Both the position numbers and the translations under genes were made by a program. From Clostridia bacterium (lineage in GTDB: Bacteria; Bacillota_A; Clostridia; Oscillospirales; CAG-272): a DNA stretch of 12,260 bases. How positions within the stretch are numbered: position 1 is the stretch's first letter; each line of letters opens with the position of its first letter. Shown here one piece after another: positions 7,635-12,260 of the stretch. The notes under the pieces are model-generated. The model was not told the origin of the DNA, ran no database searches, and saw only the letters and a program-made list of their open reading frames with translations. The stretch is from positions 1 through 12,260 of the forward strand of contig JAGBGV010000376.1 of NCBI GenBank assembly GCA_017935805.1, written 5' to 3'.

Positions 7635-7796
7635 TTATTCAGCCTCGCTGAAGCTGTCCTTGCCTACGCCGCAAAGGGGGCATTCGAAATCTTCAGGAAG
7701 GTCTTCAAACTTTGTGCCGGGTGCAATACCGTTGTCGGGATCGCCTACAGCCTCGTCATATTCCCAGCCGCATACATCGCATACATATTTTTTCAT
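7635..7796 (-). CDS. Rubredoxin
   Basis: This 53-residue protein is easily missed because of its size. It is a textbook rubredoxin: CDVCGWEYD with C6 and C9, then [10 protein letters not shown], then [13 protein letters not shown] with C39 and C42, giving the Fe(S-Cys)4 site with classical spacing. It is a soluble one-electron carrier that commonly feeds flavodiiron proteins and rubrerythrins in anaerobes. GGAGG at 7805-7809 lies 8 bases before the ATG (7794-7796), and the stop is TAA (7635-7637). It lies between ferritin and the BFD-like gene. The first gene of the operon already carries its own short-spaced rubredoxin domain, so this separate carrier may serve that protein or other partners. 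Confidence 0.95.
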   Translation of the reverse strand: MKKYVCDVCGWEYDEAVGDPDNGIAPGTKFEDLPEDFECPLCGVGKDSFSEAE

Positions 7797-7828
7797 GATT
7801 TTTTCCTCCAAATTTTTGTAATATTTTT

Positions 7829-8341
7829 TTACAGTACCAGAGAAGGTGCTGTGTAAACTCTTGCTGCAAGCTCCTGATTGAGCATGTACAGACTCTTGGG
7901 ACCAGAGCCAAACAACTCCATCTTGGAGATAAGATCATTTGCGTTTGTCTCTTCCTCGCCCTGCTCTTTTACGAACCAGTCGAGGAACTGCATTGTACGG
8001 AAGTCTCTTACATCATAAGCCGCACCGTAGATATCGTTGATAAGAGATGTAACATACTCCTCGTGCTCAAGACCTGCCTTAAGCACGTCCATGTGGCACT
8101 GGAATACCTTGTCGGGCTTGTCGATCGCTTCAAGTGTTACAGGCATATTCTCGTTCTGCAGATATGTGTAGAACAGGATAGCGTGATCTCTTTCCTCCTG
8201 TGCCTGGATCATGTACCAGTTAGCAAAGCCGTCAAGTCCCTTTGCCTTGAAGTAGTTGGAAAAATCCAGGTAGAGGTATGCGGAGTAAAACTCTTTGTTG
8301 ATCTGCTGATTAAGAAGCTCATGTACCTTTGCGTTCATCAT
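7829..8341 (-). CDS. ftnA: Prokaryotic non-haem ferritin (FtnA type)
   Basis: The 170-residue four-helix bundle stores iron by oxidising Fe(II) and keeping it as a mineral inside a 24-mer shell. Counting from the chosen ATG, ferroxidase ligands fall at the familiar FtnA positions: E17, E50, H53 (QEERDH), E94, Q127 and E130. There is no sign of the haem-binding Met of bacterioferritin. The frame is open to an ATG at 8374, but GGAGG at 8350-8354 lies 8 bases before the ATG at 8339-8341. The 11 extra residues would be translated from the ribosome binding site itself, so I use the shorter form. A second Met codon follows at once and could also serve. It is 34 bases after the flavodiiron gene and 32 before rubredoxin. 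Confidence 0.95.
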   Translation of the reverse strand: MMNAKVHELLNQQINKEFYSAYLYLDFSNYFKAKGLDGFANWYMIQAQEERDHAILFYTYLQNENMPVTLEAIDKPDKVFQCHMDVLKAGLEHEEYVTSLINDIYGAAYDVRDFRTMQFLDWFVKEQGEEETNANDLISKMELFGSGPKSLYMLNQELAARVYTAPSLVL

Positions 8342-8349
8342 AATATAGT

Positions 8350-8354
8350 CCTCC
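8350..8354 (-). promoter_or_regulatory. Ribosome binding site deciding the ferritin start
   Basis: GGAGG on the minus strand, preceded by an A run, is 8 bases from the ATG at 8339-8341. The upstream in-frame ATG at 8374 would put this site inside the coding region. Confidence 0.75.
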
Positions 8355-8363
8355 TTTTTAATG

Positions 8364-8392
8364 ATATTATTCAAATTAATTTATTTCTTCAA
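8364..8392 (-). promoter_or_regulatory. Possible internal promoter before ferritin
   Basis: On the minus strand TTGAAG (8387-8392) and TAATAT (8364-8369) are 17 bases apart, each with about 4 of 6 consensus matches, in AT-rich sequence at the end of the flavodiiron gene. It could allow separate ferritin expression. AT-rich DNA gives such matches by chance, so confidence is low. Confidence 0.25.
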
Positions 8393-10166
8393 AGTCTGCC
8401 GCGCCGTGCTTGCAAAGAGGGCAAATAAAGTCATCGGGAAGCTCTTCTCCCTCGTATACATATCCGCAGATCTTGCAGACATAACCCTTCTTGCCGTCAG
8501 TCTGTGGCTTCGGCTTTACGTTATCAAAGTAGTAGGTGTAGGTCATTGTCTCTCTGTCAGAAAGAACTCTTGCCTCTGTCACAGAGCAGATGAACATACC
8601 GTGAGTGTCAAGGTCAATGTACTGTTCAACTTTCAGTGACATAAATGAGTTGATATATCTGGGCAGGAACACAAGATCGTTGTCGGAGCGAAGAGGCTCA
8701 CAGTTTGCGAACTTGTCAACATTTCTTCCGCTGACAAAGCCAAAGCTTTCAAACACCTTGAAGGGTGCGTCAACAGTAAGGCAGTTGATGTTCATGATTC
8801 CGGTCTGCTTGATAACGTGATGAGAATAGTTTTCTTTATTAATGGTAACAGCCACTCGGTTTGGTGTGTTTGTCACCTGGGTGACTGTGTTCACGATAAG
8901 TCCGTTATCCTTCTTGCCGTCATTGGATGTAACAACGTACAATCCGTAGCCGATATTGAAGAGTGCGGTCATATCGTTCTTGTTAGCGGTAGAATCCTGC
9001 TGTGCAAGATACTCCATGCAAAGCTCGTTTGCGAGAGTGTTTATCTGCTCGTTGCTTTCTTCATTCAGCGCGGAGAGGATCTTAACCGTTGTTTCAACAT
9101 AAGTGAGATTCTTGCACTTTTCAAGCATACCGCGCATTACCTTTGCAGCAAGAGGCGCCCAGCTTCCGTTCTCAACAAGAGCAACCGTGCGATTGGAGAA
9201 GTTGCGCTCTGTGAGATGATCTATAAACTCGCGCATAAACGGGAAGATGTCAGCATTGTAGGTAGTTGTTGCAAGTACCAGCTTGCTGTATTTGAATGCA
9301 TCAGCAACTGTCTGTGCCATATCACATCTTGCAAGGTCATGAACCACTACCTTGGGGCATCCGTTTGCAGTCAGCTTTTCAACAAGGCGAAGCACCGCTT
9401 TCTTTGTGTTGCCGTAAACGGATGTATATGCAACAACGATGCCCTCTTCCTCAGGCTGATAGCTTGACCATGTATTGTAAAGGTTGAGGTAGTATCCGAG
9501 ATCTTCCTTGAGCACAGGGCCGTGGAGAGGACAGATCATGCCAATGTCAAGTCCGCTTGCTTTTTTGAGGAGCGCCTGCACCTGAGCACCGTATTTTCCA
9601 ACGATACCGATGTAGTATCTTCTTGCCTCATCCGCCCAGGGCTCATTTGCGTCCAACGCGCCAAATTTACCGAATCCGTCAGCAGAGAAAAGAATCTTGT
9701 CAGTGCTGTCATAGGTAACGATGACCTCAGGCCAGTGTACCATGGGAGCTGTTACGAAGGTGAGCTCGTGACGTCCGAGAGACAGAGTGCTTCCCTCTCC
9801 CACAACAATGCGGTTATCCTCAAATTCTGTACCGAAGAAATTCTTCATCATCGCAAATGCCTTTGCTGAGGAAACTACGGTCGTATTGGGATAAGCCTTT
9901 ATGAAATTCATAATATTTGCGCTGTGGTCAGGCTCCATGTGCTGAATAATAAGGTAGTCGGGCTGTCTTCCGCCAAGTGTGTTTTCAATGTTGTCAAGCC
10001 ATTCATGGGTAAATCCGGCGTCAACTGTGTCCATAATTGCAATCTTTTCATCAATAATCGCATATGAATTGTAGGACATACCCTTGGGTACAACATACTG
10101 TCCTTCAAAAAGATCAACCTTATGATCGTTTACGCCGATATATTTTACATCTCCGGTAATTATCAT
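8376..10166 (-). CDS. fprA: Flavodiiron protein fused to flavin reductase and rubredoxin domains (O2/NO reductase)
   Basis: This 596-residue protein has four domains in order. The metallo-beta-lactamase-like diiron domain (1-240) has ligands H76, E78, D80 (HMEPDH, also H81), H144, D163 and H215, all present. The flavodoxin domain (243-390) has the FMN phosphate loop TSVYGNTKK. A flavin-reductase-like FMN domain spans about 400-548. A C-terminal rubredoxin domain (562-596) has C564, C567, C582 and C585. Flavodiiron proteins reduce O2 to water or NO to N2O. In Moorella, a separate flavin reductase-rubredoxin protein (Hrb) passes NADH electrons to FprA; here both parts are in one chain. The rubredoxin is short-spaced (14 residues between Cys pairs, against 29 in the separate rubredoxin), as in rubrerythrin tails. 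AGGAGAG at 10175-10181 is 8 bases before the ATG. It is the first gene of the operon. Confidence 0.95.
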   Translation of the reverse strand: MIITGDVKYIGVNDHKVDLFEGQYVVPKGMSYNSYAIIDEKIAIMDTVDAGFTHEWLDNIENTLGGRQPDYLIIQHMEPDHSANIMNFIKAYPNTTVVSSAKAFAMMKNFFGTEFEDNRIVVGEGSTLSLGRHELTFVTAPMVHWPEVIVTYDSTDKILFSADGFGKFGALDANEPWADEARRYYIGIVGKYGAQVQALLKKASGLDIGMICPLHGPVLKEDLGYYLNLYNTWSSYQPEEEGIVVAYTSVYGNTKKAVLRLVEKLTANGCPKVVVHDLARCDMAQTVADAFKYSKLVLATTTYNADIFPFMREFIDHLTERNFSNRTVALVENGSWAPLAAKVMRGMLEKCKNLTYVETTVKILSALNEESNEQINTLANELCMEYLAQQDSTANKNDMTALFNIGYGLYVVTSNDGKKDNGLIVNTVTQVTNTPNRVAVTINKENYSHHVIKQTGIMNINCLTVDAPFKVFESFGFVSGRNVDKFANCEPLRSDNDLVFLPRYINSFMSLKVEQYIDLDTHGMFICSVTEARVLSDRETMTYTYYFDNVKPKPQTDGKKGYVCKICGYVYEGEELPDDFICPLCKHGAADFEEIN

Positions 10167-10195
10167 TGTTATATCTCTCCTGCGTATTTTTTCTT

Positions 10196-10224
10196 ATTAT
10201 ATCACATTTCAATTAACTATTCAA
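10196..10224 (-). promoter_or_regulatory. Promoter of the nine-gene oxygen-defence/iron operon
   Basis: On the minus strand TTGAAT (10219-10224) and a perfect TATAAT (10196-10201) are separated by exactly 17 bases, and TGA before TATAAT makes an extended -10. Transcription should start near 10189, giving a leader of about 22 bases. No terminator hairpin is visible between the ldhA stop (10243) and this promoter, so some readthrough from ldhA is possible. I see no convincing PerR, Fur or Rex palindrome here. Confidence 0.8.
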
Positions 10225-10242
10225 TGGGAATTTGTTTCTTTT

Positions 10243-11277
10243 TCAAAAGCATTTTCCGTTTTTGCAATCAACAGTCTCGCTGCATCTGTAGCACAACTCA
10301 TTTGAACATTCTCCTCGCTCGGATATGCCGATTATGTTCTCCACAGTTGTTTCGGCGATGTTTTCCAGCGCTTCCTCAGTCAGGAATGCCTGATGGGAGG
10401 TCACAATAACGTTCGGCATGGAGATAAGCCGCGCAAGTGTGTCATCCTCAAGGATATGCCCGGATTTATCCTCAAAGAACAGATCCGACTCTTCCTCATA
10501 AACGTCCAGACAAGCTGCGCCGACCTTACGGGATTTGATTCCTGCAAGAAGTGCTTCTGCATCAACCAAAGCTCCACGGGATGTATTGAGTATCACCACG
10601 CCTCTCTTGCACATCTCAAGTGCTACTCTATCTATCACATGATGTGTTTCATCAGTCAACGGGCAGTGGAGAGATATGATGTCACTGCCGGAAAACAGTT
10701 CGTCAAGCGTCACATATCTGACCGTGTCCCCATTGTCAAGCCCCTCGACGGGATATTTGTCATATGCCAGCACCTTCATTCCAAATCCTCGGCAGATATC
10801 AATAAACACCCGTCCGATGCGTCCTGTGCCGATAACGCCAACAGTTTTTCCGTGAAGATCGAACCCTGTCATTCCCGTAAGGCTGAAGTTGAAATCCTTT
10901 GTGCGGATATACGCCTTGTGAATACGTCTGATAGATGTAAGAAGCAGTGCCATTGTGTGCTCTGCAACTGCATAAGGTGAATAAGCCGGCACTCTGACAA
11001 CATGGATTTTTCCAAATGCGTGCTTCATATCCACGTTGTTGAATCCTGCACACCTCAGCGCAACGATTCTGACGTTCATCTCCGCAAGTCTGTCAATAAC
11101 TGCAGCGTTTACCGTATCATTTACAAACACGCACACGCCGTCAAATCCGTTTGCCAGGTTTACTGTATCTTCATTAAGTTTTGTTTCGAAATATTTGAAT
11201 CTGACTCCGCTTTCGTTACCATATTTATCAAAAGCAGGCTTGTCATAAGGTTTTGCATCAAAAAAAGCAATCTTCAT
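10243..11277 (-). CDS. ldhA: D-lactate dehydrogenase (NAD-dependent) with Cys-rich C-terminal tail
   Basis: The 344-residue protein belongs to the D-2-hydroxyacid dehydrogenase family and resembles fermentative LdhA throughout. The NAD-binding loop is GTGRIG (150-155), and D173 at the end of the next strand favours NAD over NADP. Catalytic residues are R234 (SRGALVD), E263 (DVYEEE) and H295 (SHQAF). The LdhA-like FFEDKS segment is at 267-272. It converts pyruvate and NADH to D-lactate in the cytoplasm. E. coli LdhA ends near a CPNEL-type sequence, and the counterpart here is CSNEL (324-328). Sixteen further residues follow, CYRCSETVDCKNGKCF, bringing the C-terminal cysteines to five (C324, C329, C332, C338, C343). 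AGGAGG at 11286-11291 is 8 bases before the ATG. The tail's role is unknown. Confidence 0.93.
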   Translation of the reverse strand: MKIAFFDAKPYDKPAFDKYGNESGVRFKYFETKLNEDTVNLANGFDGVCVFVNDTVNAAVIDRLAEMNVRIVALRCAGFNNVDMKHAFGKIHVVRVPAYSPYAVAEHTMALLLTSIRRIHKAYIRTKDFNFSLTGMTGFDLHGKTVGVIGTGRIGRVFIDICRGFGMKVLAYDKYPVEGLDNGDTVRYVTLDELFSGSDIISLHCPLTDETHHVIDRVALEMCKRGVVILNTSRGALVDAEALLAGIKSRKVGAACLDVYEEESDLFFEDKSGHILEDDTLARLISMPNVIVTSHQAFLTEEALENIAETTVENIIGISERGECSNELCYRCSETVDCKNGKCF

Positions 11278-11305
11278 ATAAATTTCCTCCTTGCTTTCCT
11301 ATTGT

Positions 11306-11334
11306 AGTATACCACCTTTTACATGGAAATTATG
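11306..11334 (-). promoter_or_regulatory. ldhA: ldhA promoter (extended -10)
   Basis: On the minus strand TATACT (11306-11311) is preceded by TGG, an extended -10. The hexamer 17 bases upstream, CATAAT (11329-11334), is a poor -35 and overlaps the 22-bp palindrome. A weak -35 with an operator on top fits a repressible promoter. The predicted leader is about 22 bases. Confidence 0.55.
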
Positions 11335-11351
11335 TTGAAATTTCAACATAA
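11330..11351. promoter_or_regulatory. Perfect 22-bp palindrome, candidate Rex operator
   Basis: TTATGTTGAAA (11330-11340) is followed directly by its exact reverse complement (11341-11351), with no mismatch. The central 18 bases fit the layout of clostridial Rex sites (TTGTTAA, 4 bases, TTAACAA) at 5 of 7 positions in each half. Rex represses fermentation genes such as lactate dehydrogenase when NADH/NAD+ is low. The palindrome overlaps the predicted ldhA -35. It also lies 94 bases before the divergent gene at 11446. No rex gene is in the window, so regulator identity is inferred. Another dimeric repressor is possible. Confidence 0.55.
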
Positions 11352-11430
11352 ACTGTATTTTTTTAGAAATTTTCCAAAATATTTTTCTGATAAACTCAAG
11401 ATTTCGAGAAATAATAAAAGTAAACCAACG

Positions 11431-11436
11431 AAAGGA
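11431..11436 (+). promoter_or_regulatory. Ribosome binding site deciding the start of the four-helix protein
   Basis: AAAGGA is 9 bases before the ATG at 11446 and only 3 before the ATG at 11440. This favours 11446. The frame is open to 11323, but those codons run through the palindrome and AT-rich leader. Confidence 0.6.
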
Positions 11437-11445
11437 CGGATGGGT

Positions 11446-11880
11446 ATGATAGAACAGGATACAATAAAGCTGCTCCGCGAATGTGATGCCGGTGTAAAAA
11501 TGGGTGTCAGCTCGATTTCAGAGGTGCTCGACTATGTAAGATCCGATGAGCTCAGAAGCGATCTGACAAACTGCAAAAACGAGCATGATAAGTTAAATAC
11601 CGAGCTTCAGCAGCTTCTTGGAAGATATCATGACGAAGGCAAGAACCCGAATCCCATTGCCAAAGGAATGTCATGGATAAAGACTAATGTAATGCTGAGT
11701 GTAAATGAGTCTGACCACACAATTGCAGACCTTATAACAGACGGATGCAATATGGGAGTAAAGTCTCTCAACCGATATCTGAATCAGTATGAAGCAGCTG
11801 ATGAAGTATCAAAGGATATTGCAAAGAGGCTTATCAACCAAGAGGAAGAGTTGACAGTCAAAATTCGCAAATTCCTCTAA
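11446..11880 (+). CDS. Small four-helix-bundle protein, DUF2383/ferritin-like
   Basis: The 144 residues are almost entirely amphipathic helix, with breaks near GKNPNP and at the middle, as expected for four helices. The start (DTIKLLRECDAGVKMGVSSISEVLDYV) and later helices (EHDKLNTELQQLL, NESDHTIADLITDGCNMGVKSL) resemble DUF2383-type ferritin-like bundles. The ligand set of a true ferritin is not complete in what I see, so metal binding is uncertain. There is no signal peptide or membrane segment. It is transcribed divergently from ldhA. The shared intergenic region contains the palindrome, but I could not find a convincing plus-strand promoter. A terminator follows directly, so it seems monocistronic. 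Function is unknown; the family assignment is tentative. Confidence 0.7.
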   Translation: MIEQDTIKLLRECDAGVKMGVSSISEVLDYVRSDELRSDLTNCKNEHDKLNTELQQLLGRYHDEGKNPNPIAKGMSWIKTNVMLSVNESDHTIADLITDGCNMGVKSLNRYLNQYEAADEVSKDIAKRLINQEEELTVKIRKFL

Positions 11881-11886
11881 AATAAC

Positions 11887-11926
11887 AACACCGCTTGAGT
11901 AGATCTCAAACGGTGTTTTGTTTTTT
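11887..11926. terminator. Rho-independent terminator between the four-helix gene and trpB
   Basis: AACACCG (11887-11893) plus TTGAG (11895-11899) pair with CTCAA (11905-11909) plus CGGTGTT (11911-11917). This gives a 12-bp stem with one internal mismatch and a 5-nt loop, followed by TTTGTTTTTT. It overlaps the TAA of the convergent trpB gene at 11925-11927. On the minus strand the hairpin is followed by TTGTTATTTT, so it may also end trpB transcripts. Confidence 0.85.
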
Positions 11927-12260
11927 ATCTGATTCCGTAGTTTTCGATAACGTAGTCCATATCCTTGTCGCCTCTGCCGGAGAGGTTGATAAGCACAGAA
12001 CCGTGTTCCATTCTCTTTGCCAGCTTCATGCCGTATGCAACTGCGTGAGAGCTTTCAATAGCGGGGATGATACCTTCGAGACGTGCGAGCTTGTAGAATG
12101 CGTCAATTGTCTCTTCGTCATCGATAACATCGTACTTAACACGTCCTATCTCCTGAAGGAATGCGTGCTCGGGGCCGGATGAAGGATAGTCAAGACCGCT
12201 GGCAACGGAGTAAACGGGAGCGGGATCGCCGTTTTCGTCCTTCAGCATAATGCTGTTGAA
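11925..12260 (-). CDS. trpB: Tryptophan synthase beta chain, C-terminal part
   Basis: The last 111 residues are visible; the start lies beyond the right edge. Landmarks of TrpB are clear: [14 protein letters not shown] (substrate and metal loop region), [21 protein letters not shown] and [13 protein letters not shown] near the end, where the serine contacts the pyridine nitrogen of PLP. The normal loop reads LDYPGVGPEH, so SS replaces GV here, a mild variation. TrpB joins indole and serine to make tryptophan, normally in an alpha2beta2 complex with TrpA. No trpA follows: after the stop comes a terminator and a convergent gene, so this is the last gene of its transcript. Confidence 0.95.
   Translation of the reverse strand, partial: FNSIMLKDENGDPAPVYSVASGLDYPSSGPEHAFLQEIGRVKYDVIDDEETIDAFYKLARLEGIIPAIESSHAVAYGMKLAKRMEHGSVLINLSGRGDKDMDYVIENYGIR

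Noticed and set aside
7817..7833. TGTAA...TTACA inverted repeat between ferritin and rubredoxin
   Set aside because: Only 5 bases per arm in a T-rich tract overlapping the ferritin stop; it is too weak to call as operator or terminator.
8817..9467. Plus-strand open frame of 216 codons opposite the flavodiiron gene
   Set aside because: The opposite strand encodes conserved flavodoxin and flavin reductase sequence. The plus frame gives Cys-rich low-plausibility protein with no recognisable domain.
10167..10242. Possible PerR, Fur or Rex operator at the operon promoter
   Set aside because: The AT-rich stretch has TTGAA repeats in direct orientation only; no inverted repeat good enough for these regulators was found.
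11352..11430. Plus-strand promoter for the four-helix gene
   Set aside because: Several AT-rich near-matches to a -10 exist, but none has a credible -35 at 16-18 bases, so no site is called.

Overview
The window looks like a chromosomal segment of an anaerobic, fermentative Firmicute, probably a Clostridia (Ruminococcaceae/Oscillospiraceae-like) gut or rumen bacterium. This is inferred from gene content: a flavodiiron protein fused to flavin reductase and rubredoxin domains, a separate rubredoxin, a prokaryotic ferritin, a fermentative D-lactate dehydrogenase, paired half-size CHR transporters and an intracellular GH31 glycosidase. Strong AGGAGG-type ribosome binding sites and TATAAT promoters fit this. 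No phage, IS element, CRISPR array, tRNA or rRNA was seen.

Layout. (1) Positions 1-508 hold the 3' part of a membrane protein gene, interrupted by an in-frame TGA at 169-171 and followed by a terminator hairpin. (2) Positions 531-4256 (+) are a two-gene carbohydrate unit with a strong extended -10 promoter: a GH31 glycosidase and an unrecognised 635-residue protein that looks like a beta-domain plus an alpha/alpha-toroid enzyme. A bidirectional terminator at 4264-4294 separates it from the next block. (3) Positions 4314-10166 (-) hold nine tightly packed genes that read as one operon from a promoter at 10196-10224. In transcription order they are the flavodiiron fusion, ferritin, rubredoxin, BFD-like [2Fe-2S] protein, ZIP metal transporter, Bcp-type peroxiredoxin, two half-size CHR transporters and a cyclase-family metal hydrolase. 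(4) Positions 10243-11277 (-) encode LdhA with an unusual Cys-rich tail. Its promoter overlaps a perfect 22-bp palindrome, a candidate Rex (NADH/NAD+ sensor) operator. (5) Positions 11446-11880 (+) encode a small four-helix-bundle-like protein, then a terminator. (6) The 3' end of trpB (-) runs off the right edge.

How the genes may work together. Block 3 combines O2/NO reduction (flavodiiron fusion with rubredoxin), peroxide reduction (Bcp), iron oxidation and storage (ferritin), possible iron release (BFD-like) and divalent metal transport (ZIP). It reads as an oxygen-defence and iron-handling operon of an anaerobe. The CHR pair and cyclase at its distal end have no obvious role in this and are the least explained part. 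LdhA, directly upstream and with a candidate redox-sensing operator, would provide another NADH sink. These functional links are inferences from layout and family knowledge; no database search was run.
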